53,096 nucleotides of DNA, taken from Nocardia ninae NBRC 108245 (lineage in GTDB: Bacteria > Actinomycetota > Actinomycetes > Mycobacteriales > Mycobacteriaceae). A model generated the notes under the pieces. It did no database searches. It saw only the letters and a list, made by a program, of their open reading frames with translations, and was not told the DNA's origin. The position numbers were made by a program, and so were the translations under genes. The DNA lies in assembly GCF_007990755.1 (NCBI RefSeq), contig NZ_BJXA01000065.1, positions 1 through 53,096 of the forward strand, read 5' to 3'. Positions 26,313-36,936 of the stretch are shown piece after piece. The stretch's first letter is position 1. Each line of letters starts with the position of its first letter.

Positions 26313-27308
26313 CTACTCCGGCTTGATCCGCCGTCCGAGCAGATTACCGACGGCTTCCCGCACGGCCATACCTTCGTGGCAGACCTGGTTCACGGCGGTG
26401 GTGAGCGGCATGTCGACATCGTGCTTCACAGCGAGCGCACGGATGGAGGTGCAGGACTTGACGCCTTCGGCGACTTGGCCGTGCGTTGCCTCCTGCGCGG
26501 TTTCCATGGAGCCGCCCGCACCGAGGGCGTGGCCGAAGGAGCGGTTGCGGGACAGCGGTGAGGTGCAGGTGGCGACGAGGTCGCCGACGCCGGCGAGGCC
26601 GGAGAGGGTGGCGGGTTCGGCGCCGAGGGCGACGCCGAGGCGGATGATTTCGGCGAGGCCGCGGGTGATGATGCTGGCGACGGTGTTGTCGCCCAAGCCC
26701 ATTCCGGAGGCGATGCCGCAGGCGAGGGCGATCACGTTCTTGCACGCGCCGCCGATTTCACAGCCGATTACGTCGGTGTTGGTGTAGGGGCGGAAGTATC
26801 CGGTGGCGCTGGCGTGCTGCAGCGCCACGGCGCGGTCGGCGTCGGAACAGGCGATCACGGTCGCCGCGGGCTGGCCGACGGCGATCTCCCGAGCCAGGTT
26901 CGGGCCGGACAGCACGGCAACCCGGCTCGCGTCGGCCCCGCTGACCTCGGCGATCACCTGACTCATCCGCAGCAGCGTGCCGTTCTCGATGCCCTTGGCG
27001 AGGCTGAGCAGCGACGCCTCCGGCGGGATCAGCCCCTTCCACTGCTCGAGATTCACGCGCAGGGATTGGGACGGCACCGCGAGAACCACGATGTCGGCCG
27101 CGTCGAGGGCGACGGCGGGGTCGTGGGTGGCTTTCAGCGGGGGCAACGGAATATCGGTGAGGTAGGACGGATTGCGATGTTGGGTGTGCAGTATTTCGGC
27201 GACCTCGGGTCGTCGCGCCCAGATGGTGACGTCGGTTCCCGCGTCCGCCAAGACCTTTGCGAACGCGGTCCCCCAAGATCCCGCGCCCAGTACTGCCGCC
27301 CTCGTCAT
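26313..27308 (-). CDS. gpsA: NAD(P)-dependent glycerol-3-phosphate dehydrogenase
   Basis: GpsA reduces dihydroxyacetone phosphate to sn-glycerol 3-phosphate for phospholipid synthesis. The 331-residue protein starts [20 protein letters not shown] with the GxGxWG dinucleotide loop, then [40 protein letters not shown] and the catalytic [20 protein letters not shown] with Lys. A CATATT hexamer ends 6 bases before the ATG (leaderless). It diverges from fbiD with only 31 bases between start codons, so their promoters overlap. Confidence 0.97.
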   Translation of the reverse strand: MTRAAVLGAGSWGTAFAKVLADAGTDVTIWARRPEVAEILHTQHRNPSYLTDIPLPPLKATHDPAVALDAADIVVLAVPSQSLRVNLEQWKGLIPPEASLLSLAKGIENGTLLRMSQVIAEVSGADASRVAVLSGPNLAREIAVGQPAATVIACSDADRAVALQHASATGYFRPYTNTDVIGCEIGGACKNVIALACGIASGMGLGDNTVASIITRGLAEIIRLGVALGAEPATLSGLAGVGDLVATCTSPLSRNRSFGHALGAGGSMETAQEATHGQVAEGVKSCTSIRALAVKHDVDMPLTTAVNQVCHEGMAVREAVGNLLGRRIKPE

Positions 27309-27339
27309 CTGCCCAATATGCCATGGAAGGATTGGACGC

Positions 27340-28023
27340 ATGCGCCCGCACGCCGTGCATGCCGTGATCGCGGTGAAGAGCCTCGATCAGGCCAAGAGCC
27401 GACTGGCCGACCGGCTGCGCCCGGAACACCGGGCCCGGCTGGTCCTCGCCATGCTCGCCGACACCATCACTGCTACCGCGGCCGTGCCGGAGATCGTTTC
27501 GATCACCGTGGTCACGCCGGATCCGGCGGTGGCCGACCTGGCCCTGTCGATGGGCGCCGCGGTGCACCCGGAGCCACGCACCGCCGGCCGGGACGGGTTG
27601 AACGACGCGCTGGCCGACGCCGCGACGGGGCTGCGGCACCGGTACGGCCCGGTCGATCTGCTCGCGTTGCAGGCGGACCTGCCCGCGCTGCGCCCGGAGG
27701 AACTGGCCGACGTGCTGACGGTCGCCCCGCGCGGACTGCGCTCGATCGTGGTCGATCACGCGGGCACCGGCACCGCAGCGCTACTTGTCCGCGACCCCAT
27801 TGCCGCCCTCGAACCCCGTTTCGGCCCTGGTTCAGCGGGCAAACACAGAGCGGCGGGTGCGGTCGACTTGGTCGGCGAGTGGCCCGGGTTGCGACTGGAT
27901 GTGGACACGGCCGACGACCTGGACCTGGCCATTGAGCTCGGCGCGGGCTGCGCCACCAGGGTGGCGCTGCACGACATCGGCTGGCCGGATCGTGTTCACC
28001 TCCCGGTTCGCCGAGTGTGCTAG
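27340..28023 (+). CDS. fbiD: Phosphoenolpyruvate guanylyltransferase FbiD (F420 biosynthesis)
   Basis: FbiD (CofC family) joins PEP or 2-phospholactate to GTP, giving the activated intermediate for coenzyme F420. The 227-residue protein has [39 protein letters not shown], the acidic metal site [16 protein letters not shown] and [18 protein letters not shown]. It holds the Rv2983 position between gpsA and ppk. GGAAGG precedes the ATG at 27340. The F420-type PPOX protein at 35244 could use the cofactor. Confidence 0.94.
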   Translation: MRPHAVHAVIAVKSLDQAKSRLADRLRPEHRARLVLAMLADTITATAAVPEIVSITVVTPDPAVADLALSMGAAVHPEPRTAGRDGLNDALADAATGLRHRYGPVDLLALQADLPALRPEELADVLTVAPRGLRSIVVDHAGTGTAALLVRDPIAALEPRFGPGSAGKHRAAGAVDLVGEWPGLRLDVDTADDLDLAIELGAGCATRVALHDIGWPDRVHLPVRRVC

Positions 28024-28183
28024 GAGGTCGCCAGAGTGAGGTGATGCTCACGGCAATCACAGTGTCGGGCTCCACACTGCCCGGTTTGTAGGGGATGATC
28101 GTTGGCGTGAGTGAGCGAAGCGAGCCAACCGTCTGCCGGCGTGTATCGCGCCTGTCAGAGCCTAGCGCCAGCGAGGTACGGCT

Positions 28184-30339
<2,156 letters not shown>

Positions 30340-30343
<4 letters not shown>

Positions 30344-31302
30344 GTGGTGCTACGGGGTACGAGATGGAAGGGGGCCCCTTCTGGGATCCCCGTGTTACCG
30401 CCAACATTCACGCCGCGGGCGCGGTGCTGTGGCGGCGAGCGCCGAACGGCGGCGTGGAGATCGCCGTCGTGCACCGGCCGAAGTACCAGGATTGGTCGCT
30501 GCCCAAGGGCAAGCTCGATCCCGGTGAGACGCCGGTGCTCGCCGCGGTCCGCGAGGTCCGCGAGGAGACCGGTCTGGACTGCAAGCTGGGCCGCTACCTC
30601 GGGCACGTCACCTATCCGGTGCCCGGACACCGCAAGCTGAAGCGGGTGGACTACTGGGCGGCCGAGGTGGCGGGCGGCGAGTTCACCGCCAATGATGAAG
30701 TGGACGTGCTGAATTGGTATCCGCTGGATCGGGTGATGGACCAGCTGTCCTACCCGATGGATCGGCAGGTGCTGCGCGCGTTCACCCGGCTGCCACCGGA
30801 AACCCGCACACTGCTGTTGGTGCGGCACGCGAAAGCCGGTCGGCGAGACCGCTTCTCCGGTCCCGACCCGTTGCGCCCACTGGATCGGTCCGGCCAAGCC
30901 CAAGCAGGAGCTCTGGTCTCGAACTTGCTGGCGTTCGGGGCATCTGAGATCTATTCGGCCGATCCGGTGCGCTGCGTGCAGACGGTGACACCGCTGGCCG
31001 AGAAGCTCGGCGTCGAGATCACACTCGAACCGCTGCTGTCCGAAACCGGTTATGCCGCAGCGCAGGACGCGGCGCGGCAACGGGTCGTCTCGCTGGTGTC
31101 GGATACCCAGGTGCCCGTTGTGTGCAGTCAGGGCAAGGTGATTCCGGATCTGCTGCGCTGGTGGGCCGAGCGCGACGGCATCACACTGCCGTCCGCACGC
31201 AACCGCAAGGGCAGTGTGTGGGTGCTGTCGTTCGTCGACCGCAAGTTGGTCGCCGCCGACCATCTGGACCGCTCGCTGAACTCCGACGTCGTGAAGTCCT
31301 GA
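30340..31302 (+). CDS. mutT1: MutT1: NUDIX hydrolase fused to histidine phosphatase
   Basis: MutT1 cleans 8-oxo-GTP/dGTP from the nucleotide pool and, in mycobacteria, hydrolyses diadenosine polyphosphates. The 320-residue protein has a Nudix domain (box [20 protein letters not shown] then TGLD, about residues 55-80) followed by a histidine phosphatase domain with the RHG-type motif [14 protein letters not shown] and [20 protein letters not shown]. Length and fusion match Rv2985. The GTG at 30340 overlaps the ppk stop. Confidence 0.95.
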
Positions 31303-31359
31303 CCGCTGCCACCGGCAGCACCGGAACAGCCCCCTGAAAGACAGCCCCAGACAACCGAA

Positions 31360-31388
31360 ACGGCCCCGGAGGCATCCTCCGGGGCCGT
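31360..31388. terminator. Bidirectional terminator between mutT1 and hupB
   Basis: ACGGCCCCGGAGG and CCTCCGGGGCCGT are perfect 13-base arms around CAT, between two convergent genes. A GTGTTCG tail follows on the plus strand and TTTCGGTTGT on the minus strand. Confidence 0.85.
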
Positions 31389-31460
31389 GTTCGATCGGTA
31401 CAGCGGGTGATTCGGCCGCACGACCGGTCACCCGGCGCCAATACCGTACTGGCGCAGTAT

Positions 31461-32123
31461 CTAGCGGCGACCGCGAGCGGGCGCCTTCTTGGCGGCCGAC
31501 TTCTTGGCCGGAGCCTTCTTGGCGACCGTCTTCTTGGCCGCGGTGACCTTCTTGGCCGGCGCCTTCTTGGCGGCGGTGACCTTCTTGGCAGGCGCCTTCT
31601 TCACGGCCGTCTTCTTGGCAGCCGTCTTCTTGGCGGGCGCCTTGGCCGCAGTCGTCTTGCGAGCAGCGGTCTTTGCGGGCGCCTTCTTGGCGGCCTTCTT
31701 CGCCGTGGTCTTGGCCGGGCCCTTCGTGGGGGTGGCCTTCTTGGCGGCGGTCTTCTTGGCCGCCGTCTTCTTGGCAGCCGCCTTCTTCGCCGCCACCGGG
31801 GCATTCACGCCGCGCTTGACGGCGGGACCGCTCTGGGCGAGCTTCTGCTTACCCGCGATCACGGCCTTGAACTGAGCGCCCGGACGGAACGCAGGCACCG
31901 AAGTGGGCTTCACCTTGACGGTTTCGCCGGTGCGCGGGTTCCTGGCAACTCGAGCCGCACGCTTGCGCTGTTCGAACACACCGAATCCGGTGATTGTGAC
32001 GCTCTGACCCTTGTGCACCGCGCGCACGATGGTGTCGACCACATGCTCGACTGCCGCGGTGGCCGTGCGCCTATCAGTACCCAACTTTTCGGTCAGAACG
32101 TCGATCAGTTCCGCCTTGTTCAT
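31461..32123 (-). CDS. hupB: HU-family nucleoid protein with Lys/Ala-rich tail
   Basis: HupB compacts the nucleoid. The 220-residue protein has a typical HU domain in residues 1-90 ([60 protein letters not shown] with the DNA-intercalating Pro) and a histone-H1-like tail of about 100 residues made of degenerate KKAPAKK and AKKTAAKK repeats. This two-part form is specific to Actinobacteria. GGAGG lies 5 bases before the ATG at 32123. The 156-base upstream region 32124-32279 holds the promoter and no gene. Confidence 0.97.
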   Translation of the reverse strand: MNKAELIDVLTEKLGTDRRTATAAVEHVVDTIVRAVHKGQSVTITGFGVFEQRKRAARVARNPRTGETVKVKPTSVPAFRPGAQFKAVIAGKQKLAQSGPAVKRGVNAPVAAKKAAAKKTAAKKTAAKKATPTKGPAKTTAKKAAKKAPAKTAARKTTAAKAPAKKTAAKKTAVKKAPAKKVTAAKKAPAKKVTAAKKTVAKKAPAKKSAAKKAPARGRR

Positions 32124-32279
32124 TGAATCCTCCGCAGACTAATGGCCCGTCGTCGGACCGACTAGGTACCACGGTAAACCCACTTTGGGCAAGAGTCTAT
32201 GTGCCACGCCAAAATTCATGTGGTTTAGCACACGTCCAGCTATCGGCCCCCTTGCCATCCAGCTAACACCCCGGGGTGT

Positions 32280-32888
32280 TTAGGACTGCGAAATACGTGC
32301 CGGGAGGGTAGTGGGTTTCCATGCTGGCCTTGCGTTTTCGAACTCGGCGATGGTGTCGCTGCGGCGCAGGGTGAGCCCGATGTCGTCCAATCCTTCGAGC
32401 AGACGCCACCGTGTGTAGTCATCAATATCGAACGGCAACACGGCGGTTCCGGCGGTCACCGTGCGCGCCTCGAGGTCCACAACCAATTCGAGTCCGGGCT
32501 GTTCCTCGAGCAACTTCCAGAGCATTTCGACATCGTTCTGTGACATCTGAGCGGCCAACAGCCCGCCCTTACCGGCATTGCCACGGAAGATGTCGGCGAA
32601 CCGGGACGAGATCACCACCCGAAAGCCGTAGTCCGACAGCGCCCAAACGGCGTGCTCACGCGACGATCCTGTACCGAAATCCGGGCCCGCTACCAGCACA
32701 CTTCCCCGGTTGTACGGCTCGTTGTTCAGAATGAAGTCCGGATCGTTACGCCACGCGGCGAAGAGTCCGTCCTCGAATCCGGTGCGGGTCACCCGCTTCA
32801 GGTACACAGCCGGGATGATCTGGTCGGTATCGACATTGGAACGGCGGAACGGCACGCCGATCCCCTTGTGCACGGTGAAGGCTTCCAT
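32280..32888 (-). CDS. leuD: 3-Isopropylmalate dehydratase small subunit
   Basis: LeuD pairs with LeuC to isomerise 2- to 3-isopropylmalate in leucine synthesis. The 202-residue protein shows [60 protein letters not shown] and [20 protein letters not shown], the aconitase swivel-domain signatures. AGGAGA precedes ATG 32888. It follows leuC by 35 bases in the same operon. Confidence 0.97.
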   Translation of the reverse strand: MEAFTVHKGIGVPFRRSNVDTDQIIPAVYLKRVTRTGFEDGLFAAWRNDPDFILNNEPYNRGSVLVAGPDFGTGSSREHAVWALSDYGFRVVISSRFADIFRGNAGKGGLLAAQMSQNDVEMLWKLLEEQPGLELVVDLEARTVTAGTAVLPFDIDDYTRWRLLEGLDDIGLTLRRSDTIAEFENARPAWKPTTLPARISQS

Positions 32889-32923
32889 TGATTCTCCTGA
32901 GTCGGTGGGGGTATCGCGTCCGG

Positions 32924-34345
32924 TCAGTCCAGATCCGCAGGCGAGGACAGGGTTCCGCGAACCGCCGTCGCGGCCGCTACGAGCGGGGAAACCAGGTGCG
33001 TACGGCCACCTTTGCCCTGTCGGCCCTCGAAGTTGCGGTTCGATGTCGAGGCGCAGCGCTGGCCCGGTTCGAGCTGATCCGGATTCATTCCCAGGCACAT
33101 TGAGCAGCCCGCCTGCCGCCATTCGGCGCCCGCGGCGGTGAAAATCTCGCCCAGTCCTTCTAATTCGGCCTGTGCGCGAACCCGCATAGACCCCGGTACA
33201 ACCAACATTCGCACCGAGTCGGCGACCTTGCGTCCCTTTAAAATACCGGCCACCGCACGCAAATCCTCGATGCGTCCGTTGGTGCACGATCCGACGAATA
33301 CGGTGTCGACCGAGACCTGCCGAAGCGGAGTGCCCGGCTCCAAATCCATGTACCGCAGCGCTTTCGCGGCGGACTCGCGCGCCGTCTCGTCGGCGATCTG
33401 GGCGGGGTCCGGCACCGATTCGCCAAGGGGCGCGCCCTGTCCGGGGTTGGTGCCCCAGGTGACGAACGGGGTCAGCTCGCTCGCGTCGATGTGCACCTCG
33501 GCGTCGAACACCGCGCCCTCGTCGGTCTTCAGCGCTTCCCAGGCGGCCACTGCTGCCGTCCAGTCGGCTCCCTGCGGCGCGTGCGGGCGTCCTTCGAGGA
33601 ATTCATAGGTCGTTTCGTCCGGAGCGATCATGCCGGCCCTGGCGCCCGCTTCGATGGACATGTTGCAGATGGTCATTCGCGCCTCCATCGACATGGCCCG
33701 AATCGCCTCGCCGCGGTACTCCAGCACGTAGCCCTGACCGCCGCCGGTGCCGATTTTGGCGATGACGGCCAGAATCAGGTCCTTGCTCGTCACACCGGGG
33801 GCCAACGTGCCGTCCACGGTGATCGCCATCGTCTTGAACGGGCGCAGCGAGAGTGTCTGGGTGGCAAGGACATGTTCGACCTCGGAGGTGCCGATACCCA
33901 TCGCCAGCGCGCCGAACGCGCCGTGCGTCGAGGTGTGACTGTCTCCGCACACCACCGTCATTCCCGGCTGGGTGAGGCCGAGCTGGGGGCCGACGACGTG
34001 CACGATGCCCTGGTCCAGATCGCCCATCGGATGCAGGCGCACACCGAATTCCGCGCAGTTTCGGCGCAGTGTGTCCACCTGAGTGCGCGAAATCGGGTCC
34101 GCGATGGGCTTATCGATGTCGGCGGTCGGGACATTGTGGTCCTCGGTCGCGATGGTCAGATCGGGCCGCCGGACCGGCCTGCCCGCCGCGCGGAGGCCGT
34201 CGAAGGCCTGCGGGCTGGTCACCTCGTGCACGAGATGCAGGTCGATGTAGATCAGGTCGGGTTCGCGCCCGACGCCCTCGCCCGAACCGCGGGCTACGAC
34301 GTGCTGCTCCCACACCTTTTCGGCCATGGTGCGTGGCTGTGCCAT
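32924..34345 (-). CDS. leuC: 3-Isopropylmalate dehydratase large subunit
   Basis: The 473-residue aconitase-family subunit carries the [4Fe-4S] cluster: ligands are in [19 protein letters not shown] and [40 protein letters not shown] and [20 protein letters not shown] are further family motifs. ATG 34345 gives the standard length; the ORF upstream to 34465 runs across the regulator's operator. It is the first gene of leuCD and diverges from an IclR regulator that probably controls it, as known for LeuR-type neighbours. Confidence 0.97.
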   Translation of the reverse strand: MAQPRTMAEKVWEQHVVARGSGEGVGREPDLIYIDLHLVHEVTSPQAFDGLRAAGRPVRRPDLTIATEDHNVPTADIDKPIADPISRTQVDTLRRNCAEFGVRLHPMGDLDQGIVHVVGPQLGLTQPGMTVVCGDSHTSTHGAFGALAMGIGTSEVEHVLATQTLSLRPFKTMAITVDGTLAPGVTSKDLILAVIAKIGTGGGQGYVLEYRGEAIRAMSMEARMTICNMSIEAGARAGMIAPDETTYEFLEGRPHAPQGADWTAAVAAWEALKTDEGAVFDAEVHIDASELTPFVTWGTNPGQGAPLGESVPDPAQIADETARESAAKALRYMDLEPGTPLRQVSVDTVFVGSCTNGRIEDLRAVAGILKGRKVADSVRMLVVPGSMRVRAQAELEGLGEIFTAAGAEWRQAGCSMCLGMNPDQLEPGQRCASTSNRNFEGRQGKGGRTHLVSPLVAAATAVRGTLSSPADLD

Positions 34346-34456
34346 TTCTCGATCACCTTTCGACGAGCATCCGATCGCGGTCCGGGCTGGGAGCGCGGGG
34401 GCGGCTGCACAAGTTTTCGGATATGCGAGGTCGGATGCCCCGTGGGAGATTCCGCG

Positions 34457-34483
34457 TGGGAACACCCAGCAGTGGATTTCCCA
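34457..34483. promoter_or_regulatory. Inverted repeat TGGGAA...TTCCCA, candidate IclR operator
   Basis: TGGGAACACCCA and TGGATTTCCCA form an imperfect palindrome with perfect TGGGAA/TTCCCA ends. It lies in the 163-base region between leuC and the IclR gene, ending 14 bases before the regulator's -10 box TAGTAT, and so covers its -35 region. Binding by the neighbouring IclR protein is inferred. Confidence 0.55.
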
Positions 34484-34508
34484 GCATCCGAGACGCTAGT
34501 ATCGTTCT

Positions 34509-35210
34509 ATGAGACAGCATAGCGGCATCGGCGTCCTCGACAAAGCAGTGGCGGTGTTGTACGCCGTCGCCGAGCACCCCTGCGGTCTCAACGAGCTGTG
34601 CGCCCGCACCGGCCTGCCCCGCGCCACCGCCCATCGCCTGGCCGTCGGCCTGGAAGTGCACCGGCTGCTGGCCCGCGACAACACCGGAATGTGGCGACCG
34701 GGCCCCGCCCTCGCCGAGCTCGCCGCGGGCGCCACCGATCCGCTGCTGGAGGCCGCATCGGCCATCCTGCCCCGGTTGCGCGAGATCACCGGCGAAAGCG
34801 TCCAGCTGTACCGCCTGGACGGCAATGCGCGCATCTGTGTCGCGGCCTTGGAACCACCCGTCGGACTCCGCGACACCGTCCCCGTCGGCGCGCGACTGCC
34901 ACTCACCGCGGGCTCCGCCGCCAAAGTGCTGCTCGCCTGGGCCGATCCCGACCTGCAACGCACCATCCTCGCCGACGCCGTCTTCGGCGAACGCGCACTG
35001 ACCGAGGTGCGCAAGCGCGGCTGGGCACAGAGCGCGGCCGAACGCGCCTCCGGCGTGGCCAGCGTTTCCGCCCCCGTGCGCGATGCCGGCGGCACCGTGA
35101 TCGCCGCCGTCTCGGTCTCCGGCCCGATCGACCGCATGGGCCGCAGGCCCGGCGCGCGCTGGGCCGCCGACCTGGTCGCCGCCGCCGAAGCCCTACACAA
35201 GCGCCTATAA
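34509..35210 (+). CDS. IclR-family regulator, likely of leuCD
   Basis: The 233-residue protein has an N-terminal winged helix (GVLDKAVAVLYAVAEHPCGL, LCARTGLPRATAHRLAVGLE) and a C-terminal IclR effector domain (GESVQLYRLDGNARICVAAL, LPLTAGSAAKVLLAWADPD, GVASVSAPVRDAGGTVIAAV). It occupies the position of Rv2989, divergent from leuCD, and related LeuR/NdgR proteins regulate leucine genes. TAGTAT ends 6 bases before the ATG at 34509, so the mRNA is probably leaderless. An inverted repeat overlaps its promoter. Confidence 0.92.
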   Translation: MRQHSGIGVLDKAVAVLYAVAEHPCGLNELCARTGLPRATAHRLAVGLEVHRLLARDNTGMWRPGPALAELAAGATDPLLEAASAILPRLREITGESVQLYRLDGNARICVAALEPPVGLRDTVPVGARLPLTAGSAAKVLLAWADPDLQRTILADAVFGERALTEVRKRGWAQSAAERASGVASVSAPVRDAGGTVIAAVSVSGPIDRMGRRPGARWAADLVAAAEALHKRL

Positions 35211-35219
35211 CACGTTCTA
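35206..35219. promoter_or_regulatory. Perfect match to the KstR operator consensus
   Basis: TATAACACGTTCTA fits TNNAACNNGTTNNA at every fixed position. That consensus is the binding site of KstR, the TetR repressor of sterol catabolism in mycobacteria and rhodococci (from memory). It lies 25 bases upstream of the F420-type gene start, overlapping the iclR stop, 12 bases before the -10 box. Adjacent TTCTAGAA and TTCTAGA words add symmetry. Confidence 0.5.
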
Positions 35220-35243
35220 GAAATGACCTTCTAGAGTGAGTCC

Positions 35244-35744
35244 ATGGGAGTCAACCAACGGGCACAGATCGTCATGTCCGACACCGAGATCACCGAGTTC
35301 CTGGAGCGCAGCCGCATCGCCACCCTGGCGACCATCGGCCCCAAGGGCACCCCGCACCTGACCGCCATGTGGTACGCGCTCATCGACGGCGAGCTGTGGT
35401 TCGAAACCAAGGCCAAGTCGCAGAAAGCCGTCAACCTACGTCGCGATCCGCGCATCACCTGCATGATCGAGGCCGGCCAGACCTACGACCAGTTGCGCGG
35501 CGTCTCGATCGAGGGTCACGCCGAGATCATCGACGACCCCGACAAGCTCTACGCCGTCGGTGTCAGTGTGTGGGAGCGCTACACCGGCCCCTACAGCGAA
35601 GACGTCCGCCCGATGGTCGAGGCCATGCTGCACAAGCGCACCGCCATCCGCGTCGTCGCACACCGCATTCGCAGCTGGGATCACCGCAAGCTCGGCCTCC
35701 CCCAGCTCCCCCTGGGCGGCACCACCGCCCAATACCTCGACTGA
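35244..35744 (+). CDS. PPOX-class F420-dependent flavin/deazaflavin-binding protein
   Basis: A 166-residue split-barrel protein of the pyridoxamine-phosphate-oxidase-like superfamily. EFLERSRIATLATIGPKGTP, HLTAMWYALIDGELWFETKA, SQKAVNLRRDPRITCMIEAG and GVSIEGHAEIIDDPDKLY match the F420-dependent branch. It is in the Rv2991 position. TAGAGT ends 6 bases before the ATG at 35244 (leaderless). The KstR-like site upstream suggests a link to sterol or lipid catabolism. The substrate is unknown. Confidence 0.9.
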   Translation: MGVNQRAQIVMSDTEITEFLERSRIATLATIGPKGTPHLTAMWYALIDGELWFETKAKSQKAVNLRRDPRITCMIEAGQTYDQLRGVSIEGHAEIIDDPDKLYAVGVSVWERYTGPYSEDVRPMVEAMLHKRTAIRVVAHRIRSWDHRKLGLPQLPLGGTTAQYLD

Positions 35745-35900
35745 CCCGCCTATGCGTTGCGGCACAGCCCCCGACGCGCCCTCGATATCGACCTGACATC
35801 GCCCCCCTCCGGCGACTAACGTCGAACCGTTCCACACCAATCGGCCGAAACCCGCTGGACCTGTTCCGCGGCACCCGGCCGCCACCACGAGGAGACGGCG

Positions 35901-36107
35901 ATGACGGAACCGGATAGTTCCCCGAGCTCGAGCAACACCGAGGGCACCAGCGCCGACGAGCTGAAGCGCAAGTTCAAAGAGGCGCTCGACCGCAAAAACC
36001 AGCACAACGCCCGCACCGCCGACCACCTCGACGGCCGCTCCAAGGGCGCCAACGCCACCCACGGCAGCGCCAGCCACAAGCGCGAATTCCGCCGCAAGAG
36101 CGGATAA
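35901..36107 (+). CDS. DUF5302 family small protein
   Basis: A 68-residue, highly charged, probably disordered protein: ELKRKFKEALDRKNQHNART followed by ADHLDGRSKGANATHG and a basic KREFRRKSG end. It matches the actinobacterial DUF5302 pattern; function unknown. GGAG lies 6 bases before the ATG at 35901. A terminator follows. The 156 bases before it hold nothing recognisable. Confidence 0.85.
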   Translation: MTEPDSSPSSSNTEGTSADELKRKFKEALDRKNQHNARTADHLDGRSKGANATHGSASHKREFRRKSG

Positions 36108-36122
36108 CCCCCGCCGCCGAAA

Positions 36123-36153
36123 AAGGCCCCTCGGTCACCGACCGGGGGGCCTT
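36123..36153 (+). terminator. Terminator of the DUF5302 gene
   Basis: AAGGCCCC and GGGGCCTT arms, extended by an inner CGGT/ACCG pair, lie 15 bases after the stop. An upstream A-rich run gives a T-rich tail on the minus strand. Confidence 0.7.
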
Positions 36154-36426
36154 CGCTGTACCTGGGGTCCCCTACCCGCGCCTCGCCGGCCCGAGGCCGC
36201 ACAGCTCGCAACGAGACCGCGCAGCCCCACCACAAATCCGCACCGCGTCTCGGGATCCCCACCGACTCCGACGCCCCAAACCAGTGCGCATCCCGAGAAG
36301 TAGTGCGGCTACCACCGCAGGCAGACAAGGCACTGAAACGAAAGATCCCCACCTCACCAACCCCGTGCGCGCCGAGGGCGAAGCCTCTCGGCCAGGGGGT
36401 CCGGGGGCGCAGCCCGCCGGGCGGGG

Positions 36427-36447
36427 TTTGGGGGTTGCACCCCCAAA
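36427..36447. repeat. GC-rich hairpin TTTGGGGGT-TGC-ACCCCCAAA in a gene-free stretch
   Basis: The 400-base stretch 36108-36507 has no gene. Besides two terminators it contains this perfect hairpin, preceded by a GGGGGTCCGGGGGCGCAGCC word that recurs widely in actinobacterial intergenic regions (from memory), and a GCCGAGG/CCTCTCGGC hairpin near 36370. These look like a dispersed intergenic repeat or extra terminators. Confidence 0.5.
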
Positions 36448-36465
36448 AACACGCGGAAAACCAGA

Positions 36466-36496
36466 ACGGCCCATGCTCTCCATGAGCATGGGCCGT
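36466..36496 (-). terminator. Terminator of the tRNA-Gln/tRNA-Glu unit
   Basis: ACGGCCCATGCTC and GAGCATGGGCCGT are perfect 13-base arms with a 5-base loop. On the minus strand it begins 12 bases after the tRNA-Glu 3' end and is followed by a TTCTGGTTTT tail. Confidence 0.85.
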
Positions 36497-36507
36497 GCAC
36501 TGGTTTG

Positions 36508-36580
36508 TAGCCCCGACGGGATTCGAACCCGCGCTACCGCCTTGAGAGGGCGGCGTCCTAGGCCGCTAGACGACGGGGCC
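36508..36580 (-). tRNA. tRNA-Glu (CTC anticodon)
   Basis: The minus strand folds as a 73-base cloverleaf. The acceptor GGCCCCG pairs with CGGGGCT; the D arm is in CGTCTAGCGGCCTAGGACG; the anticodon arm is CCGCC-CTCTCAA-GGCGG giving CTC (reads GAG); the T arm is GCGGGTTCGAATCCCGT. CCA is not encoded. It is downstream of tRNA-Gln and gltX on the same strand. Confidence 0.97.
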
Positions 36581-36730
36581 AGGACTGCTTCTCGTTTGCA
36601 CGAGGAGCACCTTTGGTTGATCTTTCGATCAGGAGGCTCGGCTAGCTTAGCTGGCCGGAGCGTGGCGACCAAATCGCCAGCTGCTGTACTGATTTCGGCC
36701 GCGCAACCGATCTCGACAACAATCTCTCCG

Positions 36731-36802
36731 CTGGGGTACCAGGACTCGAACCTAGAATGGCTGAACCAGAATCAGCTGTGTTGCCAATTACACCATACCC
36801 CA
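36731..36802 (-). tRNA. tRNA-Gln (CTG anticodon)
   Basis: A 72-base cloverleaf on the minus strand: acceptor TGGGGTA/TACCCCA with discriminator G, the anticodon arm GCTGA-TTCTGGT-TCAGC giving CTG (reads CAG), and the T arm AGGTTCGAGTCCT. It lies between gltX and tRNA-Glu, 134 bases after gltX. Confidence 0.97.
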
Positions 36803-36936
36803 ATGACCAGGTCTTTCAGCCTCGCGTCTGGGTGACTGCGAGGCCTTGTTCCGAGCCGAGAAGAAGAGTACCAAACGGCTACGGGTTAACTACAAATCGC
36901 CTGGTCAAAGCCTTGTTTTCGGCCTGTTTCGCCGTT

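Noticed and set aside
28105-28130. The GTGAGTGAGCGAAGCGAGCC word as a mobile repeat
   Set aside because: Only one copy is seen here. Such words recur in actinobacterial promoters, but a repeat family cannot be shown from this window.
31489-31800. Repeated GCCTTCTTGGC-type words that look like a direct-repeat or CRISPR-like array
   Set aside because: They are codons of the Lys/Ala-rich HupB tail with degenerate spacing, not repeats with unique spacers.
34353-34487. A possible leucine-containing leader peptide ([10 protein letters not shown]...) before leuC, as an attenuator
   Set aside because: It overlaps the predicted IclR operator, has no clear ribosome binding site, and no terminator/antiterminator pair is visible before leuC.
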